A stretch of DNA of 23,228 nt. It comes from JAIPEI01 sp964443135 (GTDB taxonomy: Bacteria > Desulfobacterota > DSM-4660 > Desulfatiglandales > HGW-15). Positions 13,575 to 21,085 of this stretch are shown here, in pieces. The position numbers and the translations under genes were made by a program. Every line of letters begins with the position of its first letter. Position 1 is the stretch's first letter. Under the pieces are notes generated by a model. That model did not search any database. It saw nothing but the letters and a program-made list of their open reading frames with translations, and was not told the origin of the DNA. The stretch is taken from assembly GCA_964443135.1 (NCBI GenBank), contig CAYUBQ010000066.1:1-23228 (forward strand), written 5' to 3'.

Positions 13575-16004
13575 TCAGGAGAGGCTCCGGTAGCTGTCCC
13601 AGAGCTCGATGTAGGCCTTCTCGAAGGACCTCCCTTCGGAGTAGCGCCGAGCGCTCGCTTTCATGGATGCAAGGAGGTCCCGATCGTCGATGAGGCCCAC
13701 CAGGACGCCCGCGAACCCCTTCTCGTCGTCGGCCGATACGACGAAACCGGTCTCTCCGGGGATCAGGTTCTCCTTGGGTCCGCCCTCGTCGGTGACCACC
13801 ACGGGCAGACCCGAGGCCTGGGCCTCGAGGATGACGTTGCCGAAGGTGTCCGTGGTGGAGGGAAACACGAAGAGGTCGCTCGAGGCGTAGGCCTGGGACA
13901 GGTCCTCACCGTCCAGGAAACCGGTGAAGGTGACGGGAAGGTCCGCCGTCCGCCTCTGCATGTCCTGGAAGTCCGGGCCCTCGCCCACGATGACCAGGTG
14001 AACACCCTTGTGGTTTTCGCAGACCCTTCGAAACACCCGCTCGAGCAGGTCGATGTTCTTCTCCTTGGAGACCCGGCCCACGTAAAGGAGCTTCAGCACC
14101 TCGTCGTCGAGGCGGTATCGACTCTTGTAGAAGCCGTTTCGCTTGGCCGGGTGGAACCGCCGGCTGTCGATCCCCCGGGGGTAGAAACGGATCTTGCCCT
14201 CGGGAACCCCTTTGGCCTTCAGCTCCTCCCCGATGGCCTGGGACGGGACGTAGATCACGTCCATCTGGTTGTAGTACCAGAGGGTGTAGCGCCACATGAT
14301 CTCCTCCATCGCGGTGTCCTCCGTGAGCTGGGCCACGTACTGGGGGAGGGCCGTGTGGTAGGTGCTGCAGATGGGGAGCTTCAGGACGCGTGCGATGGCG
14401 AGGGCCGCGAGGCCGATGGGCCCCGGCGTGGCGGAGTGGATGTGGGTGAACCCCTGCTCGTAGCAGTAGTGAACCATCTCCAGGAGCGGGGGGTAGAACA
14501 GCTTCATGTCCGGGTACTCGGGCATCTCGTAGGTGCCGATGGGGGTGAAGTTGACCACCCCGGGCGTGTCGGGCTCCGGGCTGCAGGTGATGATCTTCTG
14601 CTGCTTCTGGTTCTTCAGCGCCATCTTCACGTGCAGTTGCAGGGTCTTGGCCACCCCGTTCACCTCGTAGAAGGTATCGGTGAAGTGGGCGATGTTGAGA
14701 CGCCCCGGAGCGTTGCCGGGGCTGTCCTTCACCATGTGGGCGAGGCAGTGGTCGCAGAACCGGCGGTCCTTGGTGAAGACCGAGTAGGAGACGAAGTAGG
14801 GAGCGAGCATGGTGTAGAGCGATCCGGCCGAGCCGATGGTGTGGAACAGGTGAAAGAGGTTCGCCCCGGACAGGCTGCCCATGATGGAGTCGGCGAACTG
14901 CCTCAGGATCTTGTCGGACATGTCCACCAGGAAGGTGTACCAGGCCTGTTCCGCGTTCCCCGCACCCCGGGCCGGCTGCCGGAGGAAGCGGTTCGTGCCC
15001 TCGTTGCCGGTGATGACCTCCCGGGCCTCCCTCTGGAGGAGGCCCGTCATGGTGCTCGGCGCGGATCGGTGGAAGGAGAACCGGGGCATGCGAACCGCCA
15101 CGGCGGTCCTGAGCCGTTCCATCAAACCCTCCTCTTCGCCGCTGCCCGGCGTGAGGGCGCGGTCCACGAAGCGGAGGAGGAGCTCGCGGCTGACGTAGCG
15201 GTCCAGAGAGAGCTTCTCCCGATAGAACTGATAGGCGATGCTGTAGATGTTGTGGGCCAGGGTCTTGGGGGATGATTCCCGGCCCTGGACGCGGGCCCGA
15301 CCGCGGTCGATGCCCTCCAGGAACCGGCCGATCGAGTCGGCCCCCTCCACCACGGTCCAGGTGCGCGCGATGTTGAGCGCGCTGTGATCGTCCGATCCCC
15401 CGATAAGCCGCTTCTTCCACGGGGTGATGCCGAAGGGCGGCACCCCGTGCTTGTCCTCGAGAAAGTCCAGGTCCTCCTCGGTCAGGCGATCGAGGATCTC
15501 CCGGAGGATCCGGTTCTGGTACTCATCCCGCGATCCGTTCAGCTCGAAGGTGTTGAACAGGAGCAGCATCTCCTCCACGTGGTCCACGGTGAGCCGGTCG
15601 TTGACGCTGTACAGTGGATGCGCCGCCGCGTGGTGGATGCCCTCCCGGTTCAGGTAGACGACGAGGTCGAAGACGTTCTCCCGGAGGCGGAAGATCTCCT
15701 CGTGCTGGGCCTCGGTGATGCCGCAGGTCAGGACGTGGAGCTTGCAGCCGTCCTCCGGGAAGTAGGTCGTGACCTCCTCGCTGACGAAGGTGTCCTCCAG
15801 GTGCGCGATGTCCAGGCTCCCGGCGATGGTGTTGTGATCCGTGATGGTCACGTAGTCCATGCCCCTCGCCTTGGCGACGGCATAGAGGTGCTGGGGTTCC
15901 GTGTAGCTCTCCGAGCAACCGATCTTTCGAAGGATCCACTCCGAAGGCCGGGTGGAGTACTTCGAGTGAACGTGGAGGTCGGCCTTCTTCGGCCTGGATT
16001 TCAT
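13575..16004 (-). CDS. PHP-phosphoesterase / GT4 glycosyltransferase fusion protein
   Basis: Predicted 809-aa bifunctional protein with no signal peptide. Residues about 8-245 form a PHP metal-hydrolase domain: DLHVHS (9-14), TDHNT (55-59), HAAAHP (125-130) and GGSDDH (202-207), the expected metal ligands. Residues about 245-430 are a helical middle part with an FCDHC pair near 417-420. Residues about 435-809 form a GT-B, family 4 glycosyltransferase: LNIAHFTDTFYEVNGVAKTL, a TPGPIGLAAL loop, YPRGIDSRRFHP, LLYVGRVSKEKNID, VIVGEGPDF and the nucleotide-sugar site FGNVILEAQASGLPVV. It probably transfers a sugar onto a lipid or polysaccharide while the PHP domain hydrolyses a phosphoester; substrates are unknown. 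GGAGG lies 8 nt before the ATG. It is divergent from the phn operon, and a radical SAM remnant follows it. Confidence 0.88.
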   Translation of the reverse strand: MKSRPKKADLHVHSKYSTRPSEWILRKIGCSESYTEPQHLYAVAKARGMDYVTITDHNTIAGSLDIAHLEDTFVSEEVTTYFPEDGCKLHVLTCGITEAQHEEIFRLRENVFDLVVYLNREGIHHAAAHPLYSVNDRLTVDHVEEMLLLFNTFELNGSRDEYQNRILREILDRLTEEDLDFLEDKHGVPPFGITPWKKRLIGGSDDHSALNIARTWTVVEGADSIGRFLEGIDRGRARVQGRESSPKTLAHNIYSIAYQFYREKLSLDRYVSRELLLRFVDRALTPGSGEEEGLMERLRTAVAVRMPRFSFHRSAPSTMTGLLQREAREVITGNEGTNRFLRQPARGAGNAEQAWYTFLVDMSDKILRQFADSIMGSLSGANLFHLFHTIGSAGSLYTMLAPYFVSYSVFTKDRRFCDHCLAHMVKDSPGNAPGRLNIAHFTDTFYEVNGVAKTLQLHVKMALKNQKQQKIITCSPEPDTPGVVNFTPIGTYEMPEYPDMKLFYPPLLEMVHYCYEQGFTHIHSATPGPIGLAALAIARVLKLPICSTYHTALPQYVAQLTEDTAMEEIMWRYTLWYYNQMDVIYVPSQAIGEELKAKGVPEGKIRFYPRGIDSRRFHPAKRNGFYKSRYRLDDEVLKLLYVGRVSKEKNIDLLERVFRRVCENHKGVHLVIVGEGPDFQDMQRRTADLPVTFTGFLDGEDLSQAYASSDLFVFPSTTDTFGNVILEAQASGLPVVVTDEGGPKENLIPGETGFVVSADDEKGFAGVLVGLIDDRDLLASMKASARRYSEGRSFEKAYIELWDSYRSLS

Positions 16005-16385
16005 CGTCTTGTCCTCCTCTGTCAGGGTTTGGCCGTTGGGTTAAGCTCCCTGTAGAACCCCTACATTTTGTGTGTATTAGGATTGCGCACGGATTTGATT
16101 GCGATCGATTTCGATGCCGGTCCCGGACTGCTCTGCTCACGGAAAATTAGCGCAGCCCTAACAGTGCCCGCATGGACGGAAGGAATAAGCAGGAGAAAGC
16201 GAGAAACCTTTCTCGGGACTCAAACGCACATGACCAGGAGCCCGTTTCCGGTCACCGCCGCTGATGAAAACGGGTGTCGTAGGGCGGGGTTTTACACCCC
16301 GCCGTGCTTGTCGAAAACCTTGCGGCGGCATGTGAAATGCCGCTCTACGCCCGGACCATCGAGGGGTATTTTCACGGGAAAGCCC
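16005..16385. other. Divergent intergenic region upstream of the phn operon
   Basis: This 381-bp region must hold the promoters of both the PHP-GT gene and the phn operon. I could not find a convincing Pho box; one CTGTCA occurs near 16020 without a proper partner. Palindromes are prominent: CGAGAAACCTTTCTCG at about 16200, an inverted pair CCCGTTT/AAACGGG at about 16241-16277, and the double inverted-repeat element annotated separately. No small gene is evident, although a plus-strand frame in phase with phnG stays open back to about 16068. Confidence 0.55.
16278..16353. repeat. Inverted-repeat element (GTAGGGCGG type) in the phn leader
   Basis: The left arm reads GTAGGGCGGGGTTTTACACC and continues CCGCC. 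The right arm, reverse-complemented, reads GTAGAGCGGCATTTCACATG and continues CCGCC. Each arm is itself a small hairpin, and together they form a dyad of about 75 bp. The arrangement is that of a small non-autonomous mobile repeat. It lies 33 bp before phnG, so it will be part of the operon leader RNA unless the promoter is downstream of it. Confidence 0.6.
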
Positions 16386-16838
16386 ATGAAGACGAACCCG
16401 AAAACGGAAAACCGGAGGCGATGGATGGCCGTGCTGGCAAGTGCGCGCTCGTCTTCCCTGGAGGAGGCGTGGAAGAGGACGGGGAGTCCGCCGGAGTACC
16501 GGCGGGTGCGCCCCCCCGAGACCGGTCTCGTCATGGTGCGCGGGAGAGCCGGCGGCACGGGCCGTCCGTTCCACCTGGGGGAGACACCGGTCACGCGGTG
16601 CACTGTCGAGACGGAGACGGGGCACTTGGGAACGGCCTACGTCATGGGCAGGGATCACCGGCATGCCGAGCTGGCCGCCCTGTTCGACGCCCTGCTCCAG
16701 GACCCCGCCACCTCCCGGGAAGTGCAGAGGCGCGTGATCGAACCGCTCCGCAAGGCGCAGCGCGGCCGAAGGGAACGGGAGCGAAAGCGGAGCGCGGGCA
16801 CACGGGTGGACTTCTTCACCATGGTGCGGGGGGAGTAG
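16386..16838 (+). CDS. phnG: C-P lyase core subunit PhnG
   Basis: Predicted 150-aa subunit of the PhnGHIJ complex. With PhnI, PhnH and PhnL it takes part in forming alpha-D-ribose 1-alkylphosphonate 5-triphosphate from ATP and phosphonate. Family hallmarks are RRWMAVLASA at the N-terminus, PETGLVMVRGRAGGTGRPF, LGTAYVMGRDHRHAELAALF in the middle and the C-terminal TRVDFFTMVRGE. The length equals E. coli PhnG. I chose the ATG at 16386 because it aligns with the family start; the ribosome binding site (GGGAAA) is weak and the frame is open upstream. It is the first gene of a compact operon, and phnH begins at the next base after its stop. Confidence 0.95.
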   Translation: MKTNPKTENRRRWMAVLASARSSSLEEAWKRTGSPPEYRRVRPPETGLVMVRGRAGGTGRPFHLGETPVTRCTVETETGHLGTAYVMGRDHRHAELAALFDALLQDPATSREVQRRVIEPLRKAQRGRRERERKRSAGTRVDFFTMVRGE

Positions 16839-17441
16839 ATGGAGCAGGTGGGACAGAGAACCCCGCGCATCAGTCCGGGCTTCGCGACCGCAGTGGGGTT
16901 TCAGGAGACGTTTCGATCCGTCCTGGAGGCCATGTCCCGCCCGGGAAAGGTCCTCCGGTCTGGCGCGACCCTGGAGCCGCCCGGGCCGATCCCCCCGGCC
17001 CTGGGGGCGGTCTGCCTGACCCTGCTGGACTTCGAGACGCCCTTGTGGACGGATCTGCCGCCGGACGGCCCGGCCGTCCGTTGGCTCCGGTTCCACTGCG
17101 GGGCGCCCCCGGCAACGACGCCCGGAGAGGCCGCCTTCGCATTGATCACCCGAGTGAAGAACCTCTGCCCGCTCGGCCGGTTCCATTCCGGCGAGGAGGA
17201 GCGACCCGAGCGGGGGGGCACGGTGATGGTCCAGGTCGAGGGACTGGAGGCCGGGGAGGGGTGGACCCTCAGGGGACCGGGGATCGAGGACACGGCGAGG
17301 CTGCGTGTGTACGGGCTGCCCCCGGGCTTCCAGGAGGAACGCGCCGCCTTGGAAGCCCTGTTCCCCTTGGGCCTGGACTTCATTTTTTCCACGGGAGAGC
17401 GGTTTGCGGCCCTTCCGCGAACCACCCGTATCGAGGTTTGA
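16839..17441 (+). CDS. phnH: C-P lyase core subunit PhnH
   Basis: Predicted 200-aa subunit of the C-P lyase core complex, thought to stabilise or regulate the assembly. The N-terminal PGFATAVGFQETFRSVLEAM and MSRPGKV are characteristic (family pattern F..PV..SQ..FR..L.AMS.PG). The C-terminal part includes GPGIEDTARLRVYGLP and FPLGLDFIFSTGERFAALPR followed by TTRIEV, matching the PhnH end (GIDLIL...LPRTT). The ATG follows the phnG stop directly, and phnI begins 3 nt after its stop, so translation is probably coupled. The length is normal (E. coli about 194 aa). Confidence 0.94.
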   Translation: MEQVGQRTPRISPGFATAVGFQETFRSVLEAMSRPGKVLRSGATLEPPGPIPPALGAVCLTLLDFETPLWTDLPPDGPAVRWLRFHCGAPPATTPGEAAFALITRVKNLCPLGRFHSGEEERPERGGTVMVQVEGLEAGEGWTLRGPGIEDTARLRVYGLPPGFQEERAALEALFPLGLDFIFSTGERFAALPRTTRIEV

Positions 17442-17444
17442 ACC

Positions 17445-18572
17445 GTGTATGTTGCCGCGAAGGGCGGAGAAAAGGCCATTCGAGAGGCCCACAGGCTCCT
17501 CGCCGAGAAACGGAGGGGGGACAGACGCGTACCGGAGCTGGGGGTGGACCAGGTGGAGGCCCAGCTCGGCCTGGCCGTGGACCGGGTCATGGGTGAGGGC
17601 TCCCTCTACGACCGCAGGCTGGCCGCCCTCGCCGTGAAGCAGGCCCGGGGCGACCTGGTGGAGGCGGTGTTCCTCCTGCGCGCCTACCGGACCACGCTCC
17701 CCCGGTTGGGCGTCTCCTCGCCCCTGGACACGGACGCCATGGAGGTGCGGAGGCGCGTCTCGGCCGCCTTCAAGGACCTGCCCGGAGGACAGGTGCTGGG
17801 GCCCACCTGCGACTACACCCACCGACTTCTCGACTTCTCCTTGATGGACCACTGTCAGGGCGCAGAGGCCGGGGAGGGAGAGCCCGAAACCGGGGATGCG
17901 CGGGAAGCGGAGGACATCCCCATGACCCGGGTGGCGGACCTCCTGCGCCTGGAGGCGCTGGTGGAGGATGAGCAGGAGGAGGACACCTCGAAGGAGGTCG
18001 GGGACCTCACCCGGGAGCCGCTCCTGCTGCCCGCGGAACGGGACGTCCGCCTCCAGAACCTGGCCCGCGCGGACGAGGGGTTCCTGCTCTCCATGGCCTA
18101 CTCCCTCCAGCGGGGGTTCGGCTACGACGCTCACCCGTTTCTGGGCGAGATCCGGTACGGCGAGGTGGCGGTGGAGATGGTGCCCGAGGAGCTGGGGTTC
18201 CCCGTGGAGATCGGCGCGATCGAGGCGACGGAGTGCATCATGATCAACCGGTTCGCCGGCTCGGCCGAGCACCCGCCCGAGTTCAAGACCGGCTACGGGC
18301 TGGTCTTCGGCCACGGCGAACGGAAGGCCATGTCCATGGCCATGGTGGATCGGGCGCTGCGCTGCCGGGAGCTCGGCGAGGACGCGGACTACCCGGCCCA
18401 GGACGAGGAGTTCGTGCTCTGCCACAGCGACAACGTGGAGGCCTCCGGGTTCGTCCAGCACCTGAAACTGCCCCACTACGTGGACTTCCAGGCCGACTTG
18501 AACCTGATGCGCCGCATGCGCGCGGAGCACGTTGGGGCGAACAGCCGGGGGGAGGAGGACGATCGTGGGTGA
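17445..18572 (+). CDS. phnI: C-P lyase core subunit PhnI
   Basis: Predicted 375-aa subunit; the E. coli protein is a nucleosidase that, with PhnG, H and L, exchanges adenine of ATP for the phosphonate. Family features are MYVAAKGGEKAIREAHRLLA at the start, QLGLAVDRVMGEGSLYDRRL, AVFLLRAYRTTLPRLG, and the C-terminal half with GYGLVFGHGERKAMSMAMVD, the run around FVLCHSDNVEASGFVQHLKL, and PHYVDFQADLNLMR. The GTG start is 3 nt after phnH with GAGG upstream. Its 3' end overlaps the phnJ start by 8 bp. The length is close to the usual ~355-370 aa, with slight extra acidic sequence near the middle (EQEEDTSKEVGD). Confidence 0.96.
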   Translation: MYVAAKGGEKAIREAHRLLAEKRRGDRRVPELGVDQVEAQLGLAVDRVMGEGSLYDRRLAALAVKQARGDLVEAVFLLRAYRTTLPRLGVSSPLDTDAMEVRRRVSAAFKDLPGGQVLGPTCDYTHRLLDFSLMDHCQGAEAGEGEPETGDAREAEDIPMTRVADLLRLEALVEDEQEEDTSKEVGDLTREPLLLPAERDVRLQNLARADEGFLLSMAYSLQRGFGYDAHPFLGEIRYGEVAVEMVPEELGFPVEIGAIEATECIMINRFAGSAEHPPEFKTGYGLVFGHGERKAMSMAMVDRALRCRELGEDADYPAQDEEFVLCHSDNVEASGFVQHLKLPHYVDFQADLNLMRRMRAEHVGANSRGEEDDRG

Positions 18573-19494
18573 GCCGAAGAACGCCGCGGAAGCGACGCCG
18601 AGGACCGGCTCGAGACCGCTCCGCGGGTACAGCTTCGCCTACCTGGACGAGCAGACCAAGCGGATGATTCGGCGCGCCGTCCTGAAGGCCGTGGCCGTTC
18701 CGGGACACCAGGTCCCCTTCGGCAGCCGGGAGATGCCCCTGCCCTACGGCTGGGGAACCGGGGGGATCCAGGTGACCGCATCCCTCATCGGCCCCAATGA
18801 CACCCTCAAGGTCATCGATCAGGGCTCCGACGACACCACGAATGCGGTGAGCATCCGGAGGTTTTTCGCGCGAACGGCCGGTGTCGCCACCACCACGCGG
18901 ACCGAGGAGGCCACGGTGATCCAGACCCGCCACCGCATTCCCGAGACTCCGCTCCGGGAGGGTCAGATCCTGGTCTATCAGGTGCCCATCCCGGAGCCCC
19001 TGCGACTGATCGAGCCGCGGGCCGACGAGACCCGGCGCATGCATGCCCTGGGGGAGTACGGCGTGATGTACGTGAAGCTCTACGAGGACGTCGCCAGGGA
19101 GGGGAAGATCTCCACGGCGTTCGACTACCCGGTCATGGTGAACGGCCGTTACCTCATGAGCCCTTCGCCCATCCCCAAGTTCGACAACCCCAGGATGGAT
19201 CGGATGCCCGCGCTCCAGGTCTTCGGTGCGGGGAGGGAAAAGCGTATCTACGCTGTTCCCCCCTACACCGAGGTGAGGAGCCTGGATTTCGAGGACCACC
19301 CCTTCCGGGTGGAGTCCTGGTCCGAGGTCTGCGCCTTCTGCGGGTCGGGGACGAGTTTCCTGGACGAGATCATCGTGGACGACCGCGGCGGGAGGCGCTA
19401 CGCCTGCTCGGACACCGACGCCTGCCGTAGGAGGCGGGAGCAGGGGAAACAGGGTCCGGAGACCCAGGCCATGGACGTCGAGGAGGGATCGTGA
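18565..19494 (+). CDS. phnJ: C-P lyase radical SAM subunit PhnJ
   Basis: Predicted 309-aa catalytic subunit that cleaves the C-P bond of alpha-D-ribose 1-alkylphosphonate 5-phosphate, giving an alkane (methane from methylphosphonate) and 5-phosphoribosyl 1,2-cyclic phosphate. The unusual cluster ligands are present: C256-x2-C259-x21-C281, and C287 six residues later corresponds to the Cys that forms the thiyl radical in E. coli (C272). Conserved segments include SFAYLDEQTKRMIRRAVLKA, LPYGWGTGGIQVTASLIG and KVIDQGSDDTTNAVSIR. I chose the GTG at 18565 because GGAGGAGG lies just upstream and it overlaps phnI. All key residues are intact, so the operon should be catalytically competent. Confidence 0.97.
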   Translation: MGEPKNAAEATPRTGSRPLRGYSFAYLDEQTKRMIRRAVLKAVAVPGHQVPFGSREMPLPYGWGTGGIQVTASLIGPNDTLKVIDQGSDDTTNAVSIRRFFARTAGVATTTRTEEATVIQTRHRIPETPLREGQILVYQVPIPEPLRLIEPRADETRRMHALGEYGVMYVKLYEDVAREGKISTAFDYPVMVNGRYLMSPSPIPKFDNPRMDRMPALQVFGAGREKRIYAVPPYTEVRSLDFEDHPFRVESWSEVCAFCGSGTSFLDEIIVDDRGGRRYACSDTDACRRRREQGKQGPETQAMDVEEGS

Positions 19495-20276
19495 GCCCGG
19501 AGCCGACGACCCCGCTGCTCGAGGTCGAGTCCCTGGACCGATTCTACGGACCCATCGTGGGGTGCCGCCGGATCGCTTTCCGCCTGTGGCCCGGGGAGAC
19601 CCTCGGGATCGTCGGCGAGTCGGGGTCGGGGAAGACCACGGTGCTCCGCTGCGTCTCAGGCCGCATGGCACCGACACAGGGCCGGGTGCGCTATTGCAGC
19701 CGGGACCTGGGGTGGCTCGATCTCCTCGACACGCCCCTCGCGGTGAAGCGGCGGATCATGCGGACGGAGATGGGGTTTGTCCACCAGAACGCCCGGGACG
19801 GGCTTCGGATGAAGATCAGCGCAGGAGGAAACATCGGGGAGCGGCTTCTGGCCAACGGCGCGCGCCACTACGGCCGCATCCGGGGCCGGGCCCTCCAGTG
19901 GCTCGAGCGGGTGGAGATCGACACCCGCAGGATCGACGACACCCCCGGCACCTTCTCCGGGGGCATGCAGCAGCGGCTCCAGATCGCGCGGAACCTCGTG
20001 ACCCAGCCCCGCCTCCTCTTCATGGACGAGCCCACGAGCGGCCTCGACGTCTCGGTCCAGGCCAAGCTGCTGGACATCCTGCGCCGCCTGGTCGTGGAGC
20101 TGGGGCTCTCCATGATCATCGTGACCCACGACCTGGCTGTGGCGAGGCTCCTGGCGCACCGGCTCTTCGTGATGAAGTCGGGGGAGGTGGTGGAGGCCGG
20201 GCTGACGGACCAGGTCCTGGACGACCCCCAGCATCCCTACACCCAGCTCCTGGTCTCCTCCATTCTCTCCCCGTGA
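19491..20276 (+). CDS. phnK: C-P lyase ABC-type ATPase PhnK
   Basis: Predicted 261-aa soluble ATPase that binds the PhnGHIJ core at PhnJ; it looks like a transporter ATPase but is not part of a transporter. Walker A is GESGSGKTT (about 42-50), the signature motif FSGGMQQRLQIARNL, Walker B LLFMDEPTSGLD and the switch His IIVTHD. The C-terminal HPYTQLLVSSI resembles the oligopeptide-transporter ATPase class to which PhnK belongs. The start GTG overlaps the phnJ stop (GTGA) and GGAGGG precedes it. All ATPase motifs are intact. Confidence 0.95.
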   Translation: MSPEPTTPLLEVESLDRFYGPIVGCRRIAFRLWPGETLGIVGESGSGKTTVLRCVSGRMAPTQGRVRYCSRDLGWLDLLDTPLAVKRRIMRTEMGFVHQNARDGLRMKISAGGNIGERLLANGARHYGRIRGRALQWLERVEIDTRRIDDTPGTFSGGMQQRLQIARNLVTQPRLLFMDEPTSGLDVSVQAKLLDILRRLVVELGLSMIIVTHDLAVARLLAHRLFVMKSGEVVEAGLTDQVLDDPQHPYTQLLVSSILSP

Positions 20277-20284
20277 GGTGTTTC

Positions 20285-21031
20285 GTGGACTACATGGTCA
20301 GAGCGCGGGGGCTGCGCAAGGGGTTCGTTCTCCACACCCAGGGGAAGGTGCACATCCCGGTGCTCCGGGATTTCAGCCTCGATGTCCCGGCCGGCGAGAG
20401 CGTCGGACTCGTGGGACCTTCGGGTGCCGGGAAGAGCACCCTGATTCGGCTTCTCTACGGGAACTACCGGGCGCAGGGAGGAGAGATCCGAATCCGCCAC
20501 CGGGAGGCCGAGGTGGACCTCGCCGCGGCCGATCCCCACACGGTGCTCGCTGTCCGCAGGTGGACCGTGGGGTACGTGAGCCAGTTCCTGCGGGTGGTTC
20601 CCCGGGTACCGGCTGTCCAGGTGGTGATGGAGCCCCTGCGGGAGCGCGGAGTCGACGAGGAAACCGCGCGCAAGCGTTCCCAGGAGCTGCTCGAGCGGTT
20701 GAGGATCCCTGAGCGGCTCTGGCACCTTTCTCCCACCACCTTTTCCGGAGGGGAGCAGCAGAGGATCAACCTCGCCCGGGGGTTGGCGGCTTCCTACCCG
20801 GTCCTGCTGCTGGACGAGCCCACAGCCTCCCTGGACCCGGTGAACCGGGCCACGGTGATCGCCATGATCCGGGAGGCCATCGACGCGGGCAGCGCCGTGG
20901 TGGGCATCTTTCACGACGAGGATGCCCGCGGCCGGCTCGCGGCCAGGATCGTCGAGATCGAGGGACCCGGGGAGAAGGGCGCCCGCGAGGAAAGCCCGGC
21001 GGCCGGGGCCTCGGAAGGGAGGCGGCGATGA
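20285..21031 (+). CDS. phnL: C-P lyase ABC-type ATPase PhnL
   Basis: Predicted 248-aa ATPase acting with PhnGHI in the first step and bound to the core complex together with PhnK. Walker A is GPSGAGKSTL, then the PhnL-typical VGYVSQFLRVVPRVPA and VVMEPL, the signature FSGGEQQRINLARGL, Walker B VLLLDEPTASLDP and the switch region VGIFHDE. The GTG at 20285 is preferred because GAGGTG lies 4 nt upstream. A GTG overlapping the phnK stop (20273) and an ATG at 20294 are alternatives. The last ~20 residues (after VEIEGP) are low-complexity and longer than in E. coli (226 aa). Confidence 0.94.
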   Translation: MDYMVRARGLRKGFVLHTQGKVHIPVLRDFSLDVPAGESVGLVGPSGAGKSTLIRLLYGNYRAQGGEIRIRHREAEVDLAAADPHTVLAVRRWTVGYVSQFLRVVPRVPAVQVVMEPLRERGVDEETARKRSQELLERLRIPERLWHLSPTTFSGGEQQRINLARGLAASYPVLLLDEPTASLDPVNRATVIAMIREAIDAGSAVVGIFHDEDARGRLAARIVEIEGPGEKGAREESPAAGASEGRRR

Positions 21032-21085
21032 TCACGGGGAACCGGGAGGAAAGACCGGGGGCCCGGGACCGTGCGGGGGGAGGAC

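Noticed and set aside
13461..15275. About 600-codon plus-strand frame opposite the PHP-GT gene
   Set aside because: It mirrors the real gene's codon bias (strings of L, V, G, H, D) and has no recognisable domain.
16020..16045. CTGTCA near the PHP-GT start as a possible Pho box half-site
   Set aside because: No second CTGTCA-like half lies 11 bp away, and it is about 365 bp from phnG.
16158..18530. About 790-codon minus-strand frame across phnG-phnI
   Set aside because: The plus-strand genes PhnG, PhnH and PhnI are unmistakable; this frame is a shadow.
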